A DNA stretch of 41,457 bases from Gammaproteobacteria bacterium (GCA_004213955.1 SGZL01000008.1:1-41457); one strand, 5' to 3'. Positions 31,935-39,876 are shown, counted from the first letter of the stretch. Made by a program: numbers and translations. The notes: generated by a model from the sequence alone, not told the origin.

Positions 31935-32617
31935 GTATCTTCAAGAAAAAAATATCCGATTCAGAAGTCCTAGAATATTTAGAAGCAAATCCTGATTTTT
32001 TCATTAACCACCCTGAAATATTAGAAATTCTAGAGATTAAGCACGCTTCAGGTGATGCAACCTCATTGATTGAGAAACAAGTAGAAATTATCAAAGAAAA
32101 AAATCTTACTGTTAGTAATAAATTGAGCGAGTTTCTTGAAAATGCTGAGCACAATCAAAACCTTTTTTTAAAAATACAAAAACTGGTTTTAAAAATTATT
32201 TCACAAACGAACCTTAATGATTTGGCTAATACTATTGAGTCTTTTTTCCATCAAGAATTAAAAACAGAAATTTGTAAAATCTATTTCTTTACGCCAGAGA
32301 ATTCCTTGAATCTAGGCTCTGATAAAATTATTACCCCTGAGATCGCAACGTCTGTCTTTGCCGAACTTTTCAAAACAAACGAAATTGCTCTTGGAGGCTT
32401 GTCTAATGAGAGCTCATCACTAATATTTGGAGCAAAAGCTAATGTAGTTGAAGCTGCGATTGGTAAATTAAAATCGAACAAACTGGCAGGAACTCTAGCC
32501 TTAGGAAGTACCCAGGCAGGAAAGTTCCCGAAGGATAGTGAAACACTATTTTTAGAATTTGTAATCTCAGTTTTTAGTAATCAAATAGATAGAATTCTGC
32601 CATCAACTGATGAATAA
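31931..32617 (+). CDS. DUF484 family protein (YigA-like)
   Basis: 228 residues, GTG start overlapping dapF by 4 bases. The N-terminal VLEYLEANPDFFINHPEILE is the DUF484 signature; a coiled-coil-like helix (about 45-75) leads into a GAF-like domain ending with FPKDSETLFLEFVISVFSNQIDRIL (abbreviated). The function is unknown, but a gene of this family between dapF and xerC is conserved in gammaproteobacteria. Confidence 0.88.
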   Translation: MSIFKKKISDSEVLEYLEANPDFFINHPEILEILEIKHASGDATSLIEKQVEIIKEKNLTVSNKLSEFLENAEHNQNLFLKIQKLVLKIISQTNLNDLANTIESFFHQELKTEICKIYFFTPENSLNLGSDKIITPEIATSVFAELFKTNEIALGGLSNESSSLIFGAKANVVEAAIGKLKSNKLAGTLALGSTQAGKFPKDSETLFLEFVISVFSNQIDRILPSTDE

Positions 32618-33494
32618 AGAGATCAAACTTTTCTTAAATTATTTAGAGAAAGTAAGAAACTATTCCGATCATACCGTTAAAAATTATTCTGCAGATTTAA
32701 AAAAATTTGAAACATTTAAACAACAAAAAAACTTTAAAAATTGGTCTAATCTGACACAACATGACATTAGAGATTTTATTAGTGGAATCAGAAGAGCTGG
32801 AATAAGTCCAAGAAGCCTTGCTAGATTGCTCTCGTCACTCAGAAGTTTTTATAAGTTTTTAAATAACGAAGGCTATGTAACAAATAATCCAACTTCTGGA
32901 ATAAATGCTCCCAAACTTAATTCACTTCTGCCCAAGGCAATGGATACCGATATGGTCAATAGACTTTTAGATTTTCAACCCAGTTCCTGGGGTGATTTCA
33001 GAGACAAAGCTATTGCGGAGCTCTTGTATTCATCAGGTTTAAGACTGTCTGAATTATGTCAATTAAATACCTCAGATATTTCTTTAGAAAATCGGATCTG
33101 CAGAGTTCTAGGAAAAGGTAAGAAGGAAAGAGAGGTGCCTATAGGTGCTCTTGCTATCAAAGCTTTGCAGGATTGGTATGTCTATAGAGAAAAAAAGCTA
33201 GAAAACTCTGAACAGGCTGTTTTCATAAATAAGTCTGGAAGTAGAATTAGCGCGAGGTCGGTACAAAATATCCTGAAAAAGATGAGCTCTAAAATGGGTT
33301 TGCCGTTTGTGAATCCTCATATGTTGAGACACTCTTTTGCATCTCATATATTGGAATCAAGCGGAGATTTACGCGCCGTTCAAGAATTACTCGGACACGC
33401 CAACTTATCAACAACTCAAATTTATACCAAATTGGATTTTCAACACTTAGCCAAGGTATACGATAATAGCCATCCTCACGCTAAAGGAGATTAA
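32610..33494 (+). CDS. xerC: site-specific tyrosine recombinase XerC
   Basis: 294 residues. Acts with XerD at dif to resolve chromosome dimers. The N-terminal SAM-like core-binding domain spans about 1-90. The catalytic set is complete: R145 (SSGLRLSEL), K169 (GKGKKERE), H237 and R240 (NPHMLRHSFA), H263 (LLGHANLSTTQ) and Y272 (IYTKLD). XerC rather than XerD is chosen by the dapF-DUF484-xerC-yigB context. It overlaps the upstream gene by 8 bases. Confidence 0.95.
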   Translation: MNKEIKLFLNYLEKVRNYSDHTVKNYSADLKKFETFKQQKNFKNWSNLTQHDIRDFISGIRRAGISPRSLARLLSSLRSFYKFLNNEGYVTNNPTSGINAPKLNSLLPKAMDTDMVNRLLDFQPSSWGDFRDKAIAELLYSSGLRLSELCQLNTSDISLENRICRVLGKGKKEREVPIGALAIKALQDWYVYREKKLENSEQAVFINKSGSRISARSVQNILKKMSSKMGLPFVNPHMLRHSFASHILESSGDLRAVQELLGHANLSTTQIYTKLDFQHLAKVYDNSHPHAKGD

Positions 33495-33498
33495 AAAT

Positions 33499-34197
33499 AT
33501 GAAAGTAAAAGCTATAACTTTTGATTTAGACGATACTCTTTGGCCTCTTTTTGATGTGATTATGCACGCTCATAAAAGCTCTAATGATTACTTAATTGAA
33601 AAACATCCGCAGATGCAGGGAATTTTATTTTCATCTGAAGAAAGGAAAAAATGGAAAGAATTAGTAGGCCAAGAACCTGATCTTGCAAACCGTCTTTCTG
33701 AATTGAGGCAAAAAGTTATTTACGAATTACTAGTAGAAAATAAGGTTGCCCCTGAAGAAGCTAAATCTCTTTCAAAAGAGTCTTTCAAAATCTTTTTAGA
33801 TGAAAGACATAAGGTAGTTTACTTTGACGACGTGCTTGAAACTTTAAAAAACTTAAAAAATGACTACATCTTAGGAGTTATTACAAACGGTAATGCTGAC
33901 ATCAAAACCTTAAAAATAGATCACTTGTTTGATTTTTACTTAAACGCTGAAATGGTTAATGAAAGCAAACCAGGAAGAAAAATCTTTGATGAAGCCGCAA
34001 AATTGGCTGGAGTAATACCAGAAGAAATTTGCCACATTGGTGATCATCCTGTGAATGATGTTGAAGGAGCATTAAACGCAGGCTTTCAAGCCATGTGGAT
34101 GAACGCGTTAGAAAAGGACTGGGAACACAAAGATGAATTAAAAGTCCCTGAACTTAAAAACTGGAAGGATTTAGAATCCGAATTTAGAGAGTTATAA
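33499..34197 (+). CDS. yigB: HAD-superfamily hydrolase YigB-like (FMN phosphatase)
   Basis: 232 residues with HAD motifs: ITFDLDDTLWPL (I) near residue 6, LGVITNGNADI (II) near 128, the lysine in SKPGRKIF (III) and HIGDHPVNDVEGA (IV) near 178. YigB in E. coli dephosphorylates FMN; assignment rests on context after xerC and on the helical cap. A clear AAGGAG precedes the ATG. Its stop overlaps the convergent pseudoazurin gene by 6 bases. Confidence 0.88.
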   Translation: MKVKAITFDLDDTLWPLFDVIMHAHKSSNDYLIEKHPQMQGILFSSEERKKWKELVGQEPDLANRLSELRQKVIYELLVENKVAPEEAKSLSKESFKIFLDERHKVVYFDDVLETLKNLKNDYILGVITNGNADIKTLKIDHLFDFYLNAEMVNESKPGRKIFDEAAKLAGVIPEEICHIGDHPVNDVEGALNAGFQAMWMNALEKDWEHKDELKVPELKNWKDLESEFREL

Positions 34198-34803
34198 GCT
34201 TTCGAGTTGGGAAAAATATTTATCTAATCTGTCTTGGTTTAAAGCTATCAAGCCTTGAAAAGGACCTAAATTTGATTTGATTTCAGAAAGATTTGTCGCT
34301 TCGCCTACTTGAATTAAACCTATCATTGCCATTACTAGATGTGGAGTGCATTGGTAGACGTACACACCTTCGGTATCAAAGGTAACAGAGAAATCTTGAC
34401 CTTGAATGCTCTCCCATGGCGTCGCACCAGAAGGAATTAAATTAGGCGCTGAAACTGTATTATGGCCAGGATCAACTGATTTAAAAACAACTGTGTCGCC
34501 CTTTTTGATCTTAAGTGCTGCTGGTTCAAATACCATGACTCCGTCAGCTCCTGCATTTAGCATTTTTACAATATGTTCGTTTTCAGAACCGCTAGCAGCT
34601 GGTTCAGACGGTGAGGACGTTTTGATTAGTGAAACTTTATAACCTGGTCCTGAAGTCGAAACTCCACAGTCATCGCCTTGCATGCAAGCATTGCCTAACG
34701 GTAATATCCTCGCTTCAATAGCCTCATCTCTCATATCAATATTGTTAGAGAAAATTCCTAAGCTAAAAAAAGCGAAAAGTGGTAAAAATTTTAAGTAAGC
34801 CAT
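34192..34803 (-). CDS. secreted pseudoazurin-type blue copper protein with N-terminal extension
   Basis: 203 residues from the ATG at 34803, chosen because it opens a clean signal peptide (MAYLKFLPLFAFFSLGIFS); a start ten codons earlier only adds residues in front. Residues about 75-203 match pseudoazurin: MLNAGADGVMVFEPA, DTVVFKSVDPGHN and YQCTPHLVMAM, giving type 1 copper ligands H114, C152, H155 and M160. Pseudoazurins shuttle electrons in the periplasm, classically to nitrite reductase, but no nir gene is here. Residues 30-75 are an extra segment with C40 and C46 (RILPLGNACMQGDDCG). Confidence 0.88.
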   Translation of the reverse strand: MAYLKFLPLFAFFSLGIFSNNIDMRDEAIEARILPLGNACMQGDDCGVSTSGPGYKVSLIKTSSPSEPAASGSENEHIVKMLNAGADGVMVFEPAALKIKKGDTVVFKSVDPGHNTVSAPNLIPSGATPWESIQGQDFSVTFDTEGVYVYQCTPHLVMAMIGLIQVGEATNLSEIKSNLGPFQGLIALNQDRLDKYFSQLESL

Positions 34804-34829
34804 AATTTGTGAAATGAGTATATCTAAAA

Positions 34830-34857
34830 CCATCTGAAATAAAAACTTTTCAGATGG
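34830..34857 (-). terminator. intrinsic terminator after the methyltransferase
   Basis: A perfect 10-bp stem (CCATCTGAAA with TTTCAGATGG) and 8-base loop, followed on the minus strand by TTTTAG. It lies 45 bases after the methyltransferase stop and just before the pseudoazurin gene, so it should separate their transcripts. It is the clearest terminator in the window. Confidence 0.72.
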
Positions 34858-34901
34858 CTTAGATACAAAGGATATTTAGTTATGCAAAAGCATTTTCAGT
34901 T

Positions 34902-35975
34902 TTACGCTCGGGCCTGTAAAACTAGGTTATTTGTCGTCTCTGCAGCTAAATCAACTTTTTCAAAACCTGCTTTGCCTAAAAGCTCCATGAGTACATTTGG
35001 TCCTGCTTGAGGTCCTAAACCAAGACCTACCGGTTGAGCTTTAGAGGCAGGTACACAAACTAATGTTCCAAATCCATACATCATTCCTGAAGCTGGATTG
35101 TTAGCAATATTATTCGCTAGCCCATCGAGTGCCATGGGTTCGACCACCATAAATGTTCCATCCTTAGCTAGAGTATTTTTTATACTAGAAGCTATACCAA
35201 CTGGATCTCCCATGTCGTGCCAAGCATCAAAGATACATGCAAGATCGTAGTCATTTTTTGGAATAGCTGCTGCATCTGAAACAAAAAACTCTATATTGGT
35301 TAACTCTTTCTCTTCGGCTCTTTTTTTTGCCTCTTCTATAGATGGACCATGAAAATCAAAAGCGTGGATTGTAGAATTGGGATATTGCTCTGCCATTAAA
35401 ATTGAAGACGTTCCAAGACCACAACCTATGTCAGCAATTTTTGCTCCCATTTTTAATTTTTCCTCAACACCTTCTAACGCAGGAATCCATTCGTTTAATA
35501 GATGTCCAGCGTATGCAGGTCTGAAAAATCTCTCGGTTCCACAAAAGCAGCAGTCATGATGTTCACCCCAAGGACGACCTCTCCCAGTTTTAAATACATC
35601 GAGTGCGACGTCTTCTTTAGCAAATTGTCCTACAACTCCTTGAATTAAACCTTGAATACAAGTGGGTTCGCTTTCACGGGCAAAAACACAAGCCTGTTCA
35701 GGAGATAAACTGAATTCTTCAGCCTCTGAATCAAAAGTGACGTACCCTCTGGCAGCATTCGAAGCCAACCATTCTTGAAGGTAGCGCTCATCTACTTCAG
35801 CTTCTTTGGCAATAGCCGGAACTTTTGCAGGGCCAAGCTTATCCATTGCTTGATATACCCCAGTTTGATCGCCAATATAGGACATCATTATGGCAACCGC
35901 ACCTGCAACGTCATTAAAAACATTGCCGAAAAGCGCCATAACTTTTTCGTGATCTACATTCATTTGTTCGTTCAT
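34902..35975 (-). CDS. SAM-dependent methyltransferase with winged-helix N-domain (Rv2258c-like)
   Basis: 357 residues. Residues 1-95 form a dimerisation/winged-helix domain (AIAKEAEVDERYLQEWLASNAARGYV, abbreviated) as in O-methyltransferase-like enzymes. The SAM-binding motif is KIADIGCGLGTSSILMAEQ near residue 179, with DACIFDAWHDMGDP-like motif (ACIFDAWHDM) near 265. The insertion PWGEHHDCCFCGTERFFRPAY (abbreviated; residues 135-155) contains H139, H140, C142, C143 and C145 and recalls the Rv2258c family, whose substrate is unknown. A strong GAGGAGA ribosome site precedes the ATG and a terminator follows, so it is probably a single-gene transcript. Confidence 0.8.
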   Translation of the reverse strand: MNEQMNVDHEKVMALFGNVFNDVAGAVAIMMSYIGDQTGVYQAMDKLGPAKVPAIAKEAEVDERYLQEWLASNAARGYVTFDSEAEEFSLSPEQACVFARESEPTCIQGLIQGVVGQFAKEDVALDVFKTGRGRPWGEHHDCCFCGTERFFRPAYAGHLLNEWIPALEGVEEKLKMGAKIADIGCGLGTSSILMAEQYPNSTIHAFDFHGPSIEEAKKRAEEKELTNIEFFVSDAAAIPKNDYDLACIFDAWHDMGDPVGIASSIKNTLAKDGTFMVVEPMALDGLANNIANNPASGMMYGFGTLVCVPASKAQPVGLGLGPQAGPNVLMELLGKAGFEKVDLAAETTNNLVLQARA

Positions 35976-35980
35976 AAAAC

Positions 35981-35987
35981 TCTCCTC
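35981..35987 (-). promoter_or_regulatory. strong ribosome-binding site of the methyltransferase gene
   Basis: On the minus strand GAGGAGA ends 5 bases before the ATG at 35975. Most genes here have weak or no such site, so this suggests high translation. Confidence 0.6.
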
Positions 35988-35999
35988 ATTTAGTGTTTC

Positions 36000-36016
36000 T
36001 TACTGATTTACAGTAA
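36000..36016. promoter_or_regulatory. perfect inverted repeat upstream of the methyltransferase
   Basis: TTACTG-ATTTA-CAGTAA, perfect 6-bp arms, 25 bases upstream of the methyltransferase ATG where a promoter would lie. It may be an operator for an unlinked regulator. There is no T-tract, so it is not a good terminator for the CoA-transferase gene, which in any case is read away from it in the same direction (it lies downstream of that stop). Confidence 0.35.
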
Positions 36017-36064
36017 AACAAATTGGATAAAATTTAAAGGGAGATTTTCTAGATACTTAAGAAA

Positions 36065-37255
36065 TTAGATAATTTTTTCTGATTTCAAAGAATCAAGTTC
36101 TTCAGAGCTAATTTTAAGATATTTTTCTAAAATTTCGGCTGTATGTTCGCCCAATTCAGGTGCTGGAGAATAATTTTCTTCATAACTATCAAGTTTAATT
36201 GGATTGCCTGGCATTTTTGCTATTGAACCAGACGGTTGTTTTAAGTCGACAATCATATTTCTTTTTTTAACTAGTGGATCTTCTAGAGCATCACGAACTG
36301 AATTGATAGGTCCGGAAGGCACGCGATGTTTTGCTAGTAAGTCTAGCCAGTGGGAGCTTGGTTTATGTTTTAATTTTTCAGAGATAGCTTCATCTATATT
36401 TTTTCTATTGGCTAGACGACCTTGGACAGTTTTATATTCTTCGCCTTTGAATTCTTCCAGATTAAGAGCGTCTAGTAAGTTGGGCCAAAAATCTTCATGC
36501 ACTACCGAAATGATTATGAATCCATCTGCAGTTTTATAAGAATTGTAAGGAACGTGAAGAAAATGTTGATTTCCTATCGGTTTAGGATCTATTCCTGAAA
36601 TGGTATTCATTGTTGCCATATAAGTCAGAAGGCTTACTTGGCAATCTAACATTGAAATATCAACATGATCTCCAACGCCATCTTTATCTCTTTTTTGCAA
36701 TGCAGTTAAGATGCCAATAATACTGAACATGCCGGATGATAGATCGGCAATGGGGATACCAGCTCGGACTGGATGATTTTCATCCTCTCCAGTAATAGAC
36801 ATCCCGCCACCATAAGCTTGAAGAATTTGATCGTAAGCAGGTCTATCTGCCTCACCTTTTCCAAAACCACTGATGGAACAAGTAATAATTTTTGGGTTAT
36901 GTAACTTTAAAGTAGAAAAATCTATTCCTAATCTTTCTGTGACTCCAGAACTGAAGTTGTCCAAAACAACATCAAAGTTTTTTACTAGCTCGTAAAATAA
37001 CTTTTTACCTTTTTCTTGTTTCAAATCCAAAGTAAGGCTTTTTTTATTCCTCGCTAAAGTAATATGATAAGGACTCACGCCATCAAGAGAATAATCGGGA
37101 TGATTTTTATAAAGGCCTCTGGTAATTTCTCCTTTCCCTGGTGGTTCAACTTTTACAACCTCAGCGCCTAAATCTGCAATCAGCATACTGGCATAAGGCC
37201 CCGCTAACATGTGAGTTAAATCTAGAACTTTAATGTTCTCTAGTGGCGCCGACAT
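36065..37255 (-). CDS. family III (CaiB/BaiF) CoA-transferase
   Basis: 396 residues, full length for the family. The N-terminus IKVLDLTHMLAGPYASMLIADLGAEVVKVEPP (abbreviated) and the catalytic aspartate D171 in IPIADLSSGMF are diagnostic. These enzymes move CoA between carboxylic acids. It is the last gene of a CitE-like lyase / MaoC hydratase / CoA-transferase string (gaps of 2 and 3 bases), which suggests CoA activation of a C5 dicarboxylate or CoA migration within it, as mesaconyl-CoA C1-C4 transferase does; formyl/oxalate or succinyl-CoA-dependent transfer are alternatives. Confidence 0.9.
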   Translation of the reverse strand: MSAPLENIKVLDLTHMLAGPYASMLIADLGAEVVKVEPPGKGEITRGLYKNHPDYSLDGVSPYHITLARNKKSLTLDLKQEKGKKLFYELVKNFDVVLDNFSSGVTERLGIDFSTLKLHNPKIITCSISGFGKGEADRPAYDQILQAYGGGMSITGEDENHPVRAGIPIADLSSGMFSIIGILTALQKRDKDGVGDHVDISMLDCQVSLLTYMATMNTISGIDPKPIGNQHFLHVPYNSYKTADGFIIISVVHEDFWPNLLDALNLEEFKGEEYKTVQGRLANRKNIDEAISEKLKHKPSSHWLDLLAKHRVPSGPINSVRDALEDPLVKKRNMIVDLKQPSGSIAKMPGNPIKLDSYEENYSPAPELGEHTAEILEKYLKISSEELDSLKSEKII

Positions 37256-37258
37256 GAA

Positions 37259-37774
37259 TCAATAATTTATCTTGTCGTCGACAGCATGTCCGCGAGTTGG
37301 GATTAAAGCTGATCTTAAATAAGAAGCTACTACTTCGTCGTTTTGATTTTTACCGATTGTTTTAACCGTCACGATTCCACAGTTTTCTCTTGATTCAGAC
37401 AATCTTTTTTCTATAACCTCTGATTCCGCATACAATGTATCCCCAACGAACAAAGGTTTTGGCAGCACAATATCTGTCCAACCTAAATTTGCAATTGCTT
37501 TTTGGCTGACATCGCTAACGCTCATACCAACCATGGTAGCCACAGTAAAGGTACTATTGATTAAAGTTTTACCAAACTCAGTTGCCTTTCCATACTCTTC
37601 ATCAAAGTGCAGGGGATGAGTATTCATTGTCAACAAGGTAAACCAAGTATTGTCAGCTTGAGTTATGGTTCGACCAGGTCTGTGCTCGTAAATATGACCA
37701 ACTTCAAAATCTTCAAAATATCGACCGTAAGATTCTCTAAACCTTCCTCCTCCTAGATCTTTTGAGCCAGTCAT
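37259..37774 (-). CDS. MaoC-like hotdog hydratase (itaconyl/mesaconyl-CoA hydratase type)
   Basis: 171 residues, single hotdog domain. The hydratase segment reads TMNTHPLHFDEEYGKATEFG near residue 49 (N51, H53, H56, D58), then INSTFTVATMVGMSVSDVS and the LFVGDTLYAESEV strand. This subfamily includes proteins next to CitE-like lyases, for example Rv2499c beside Rv2498c of Mycobacterium tuberculosis, implicated in itaconate/leucine breakdown. Placed between the CoA-transferase and the lyase, it would hydrate itaconyl- or mesaconyl-CoA to citramalyl-CoA. The position of the usual MaoC catalytic Asp is Asn51. Confidence 0.83.
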   Translation of the reverse strand: MTGSKDLGGGRFRESYGRYFEDFEVGHIYEHRPGRTITQADNTWFTLLTMNTHPLHFDEEYGKATEFGKTLINSTFTVATMVGMSVSDVSQKAIANLGWTDIVLPKPLFVGDTLYAESEVIEKRLSESRENCGIVTVKTIGKNQNDEVVASYLRSALIPTRGHAVDDKINY

Positions 37775-37776
37775 CT

Positions 37777-38601
37777 TTAATCCTTCTCGTCTTCTCCAAG
37801 AGTAATTTTCAATCTCATCGCCTCAGCTATTGGCTCATCAATCATTTGTCCATCAACCTTTATAGCTCCGCCGCCTGATTTTTGATATTCCTCTAATACT
37901 TTTTTCGCTTCAGCTTTTTCTTCAGAAGTAGGAGAAAAGGCCTCGTTTATATGATCTATTTGATCAGGATGAATGGCGGCCTTACCGGTAAACCCTAAAT
38001 TTTTCACTGCTTCAGCTTCTTCTTTTAAACCAGCCATTTTATCTATGTAGAAGTAAGGCGCGTCAATTGTAAAAAGATTAAACATTGAGGCAGCTAAAAC
38101 AACTCTCTGTCTCGCATACAACAATGGCTCCCAAGCTAACTTGCAACCTAAACTTGCGGAAGCGTCGGCAGCACCGAAAAACAGACCGACAACATCTTTG
38201 AAAGCAGCAATTTGAGTAACTGTTTCAATGGCTCTAGAAGTTTCGATTAAAGGAACTAATTTATTTCTGAAATCTATCATTGGGGCAAGGGTCGCTAAAA
38301 AATCAAAACTTTGAGTTTTAGGCAAAATGATTGCTTCTATTTGGTCTTGATAAGGGGAAATAGAATCAATATCTTCCCTCCCGATAGCTTCCATCGCATC
38401 GTTTACACGAACAAATAGTGGTTTTGTGAAAGCTTTTTCTTTTAATAAGCTGATCAGAGTTTCTCTTGCCACCAGTTTTTGAGCTTCTGGACAACCATCT
38501 TCGAGATCAACAATAATCGCATCGGCGTTACTGTTTTGAGCGCGTTCAAGGCGATCTAAAGTATGACCAGGTACAAATAAGTTTGATCTGTAATTACTCA
38601 T
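37777..38601 (-). CDS. CitE-like beta-hydroxyacyl-CoA lyase (citramalyl/malyl-CoA type)
   Basis: 274 residues, the single-domain CitE-like size. Motifs: RSNLFVPGHTLDRLERA at the N-terminus, IIVDLEDGCPEAQK near residue 30 with metal-binding acidic residues, LFVRVND near 60, IILPKTQ near 91, VGLFFGAADASASLGC near 139 and GKAAIHPDQIDHINEAFSP (abbreviated) near 208. No citrate-lyase partner genes (citD/citF) are nearby, so it is a stand-alone lyase, with citramalyl-CoA, malyl-CoA or HMG-CoA as candidates. First gene of the trio after dsbA. Confidence 0.87.
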   Translation of the reverse strand: MSNYRSNLFVPGHTLDRLERAQNSNADAIIVDLEDGCPEAQKLVARETLISLLKEKAFTKPLFVRVNDAMEAIGREDIDSISPYQDQIEAIILPKTQSFDFLATLAPMIDFRNKLVPLIETSRAIETVTQIAAFKDVVGLFFGAADASASLGCKLAWEPLLYARQRVVLAASMFNLFTIDAPYFYIDKMAGLKEEAEAVKNLGFTGKAAIHPDQIDHINEAFSPTSEEKAEAKKVLEEYQKSGGGAIKVDGQMIDEPIAEAMRLKITLGEDEKD

Positions 38602-38602
38602 T

Positions 38603-39226
38603 TCAACTTTGTTCTTTTTTAATTAAATAATCCACAACATTTAAAAGTTCATCAGTGCCAAGCTCTCTTGTTGCAGAAACCTTATATTTTCCATTCACAA
38701 TAAATGCAGGGACGCCCTTTATACCGTATTTAAAGGCAAATAACTCAGCTTTTCGTAAATTATTTTTTAATCCAAAAGAATTAACAGCTGCAAGATATTG
38801 AGCTTCTTCAACTCCATAGCCTTGGAAAAAAGGCACTACTTCTTTATCAGAGAGCATCATTTTTCGATTAAAGTGAATCGCGCTAAAAATGCCTTCAATG
38901 GCTTCTGGTACTTTCAAAGTTTCAGTAGCAAAAAATAATTTTGCATGAGTTTTGGTTTGCGCGTTCCAGATTACCGGCAGTCTGAAGAAATCTACTTTCT
39001 CATCTGCGTTGCCTTTCCAGTCATCAATTAATTGTTCGAGGCTAAAACAGTGACCACAACCAAACCAAAAAAATTCAATGACCTCTACTTTTTCTGGGTT
39101 TCTAGTAGGTATTGGTTCAATTAATTGATAATGCCTGCCTTCTTGATAGTCTTTTGAAAAAGCAAAAGCACTAAAAAAACTAAAAAATAAAACTAAAAAA
39201 AAGGTTTTAATATAATCCTGAAACAT
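38603..39226 (-). CDS. dsbA: thiol:disulfide interchange protein DsbA
   Basis: 207 residues: signal peptide (about 1-24), then a thioredoxin fold with the active site C57-G-H-C60 in FFWFGCGHCFSLE and the cis-proline loop KGVPAFIVNG near 175. It introduces disulfides into exported proteins. It overlaps the 3' end of the cytochrome c4 gene by 20 bases; the cc4-dsbA pair beside engB is Pseudomonas-type synteny. The DsbA downstream neighbour here is the CitE-like gene after 1 base. Confidence 0.95.
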   Translation of the reverse strand: MFQDYIKTFFLVLFFSFFSAFAFSKDYQEGRHYQLIEPIPTRNPEKVEVIEFFWFGCGHCFSLEQLIDDWKGNADEKVDFFRLPVIWNAQTKTHAKLFFATETLKVPEAIEGIFSAIHFNRKMMLSDKEVVPFFQGYGVEEAQYLAAVNSFGLKNNLRKAELFAFKYGIKGVPAFIVNGKYKVSATRELGTDELLNVVDYLIKKEQS

Positions 39227-39845
39227 AGTTTGCCACCGCTCTAATCTCTTCTGTCGTTAACCGGGCAGCAATTCCTTGCATAATCTTCGCATTATTACTA
39301 TGCACTCGCTCCCCAGTTTTATAAGCCACCAAACTAGTAACCACGTATTCAGCTTTCTGACCGCTCAATTTAGGATAGCCTGCTGACTCCACTCCTTTTC
39401 CTTGTGGCCCGTGACAACCTGTGCAAGCAGGCACTCCTCCTGACAAATTTCCTGCTCGGTAAATTCTTTGGCCTAATTCAAAGTTAGTACTATCGGCTTG
39501 ACCTACTTTTGTATCTTGCGCTGCATAATATGCTGCAATATCTCTTAACTGCTCTTCAGAATAATTATCAAGCAAACCCATCATTGATTCGATCATACGT
39601 TCGCCTTTTTGGACGTGAATTAACTGCTTTAAAGTATAACTTTCTCTTTGCCCAGCAAGTGTTGGCCACTGACCCACAACACTATTTCCGTCTGCACCAT
39701 GACAACCTGCACAGGTAGCAACTAACTCAGAACCTGCCATAGGATCGCCTCTTTTGACGGCTTTAACTTCTACTTCATCACTAGCTGAGTGAATAAAGCT
39801 AGATGACAACAATATAAGGCTTATTAAAAAGAAATTTTTATACAT
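39207..39845 (-). CDS. diheme cytochrome c4
   Basis: 212 residues with a signal peptide (1-20) and two heme-binding motifs, C45-AG-C48-H49 and C141-TG-C144-H145, in two similar halves (GCHGADGNS... and GCHGPQGKG...). Cytochrome c4 is a periplasmic or membrane-associated electron donor to terminal oxidases. It is upstream of dsbA with a 20-base overlap and divergent from engB. Confidence 0.95.
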   Translation of the reverse strand: MYKNFFLISLILLSSSFIHSASDEVEVKAVKRGDPMAGSELVATCAGCHGADGNSVVGQWPTLAGQRESYTLKQLIHVQKGERMIESMMGLLDNYSEEQLRDIAAYYAAQDTKVGQADSTNFELGQRIYRAGNLSGGVPACTGCHGPQGKGVESAGYPKLSGQKAEYVVTSLVAYKTGERVHSNNAKIMQGIAARLTTEEIRAVANYVSGLY

Positions 39846-39876
39846 TATTTATTCTTTTGTGGGCTAAGTGAGCAGA

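Noticed and set aside
34804-34833. Longer pseudoazurin start 10 codons upstream
   Set aside because: It would place polar residues before the signal peptide and its codons run into the terminator stem; the ATG at 34803 gives a normal signal peptide.
36065-38601. Complete 3-hydroxypropionate bicycle
   Set aside because: Only the transferase, hydratase and lyase-like steps are seen; no malonyl-CoA reductase, propionyl-CoA synthase or mesaconyl-C1-CoA hydratase is in the window.
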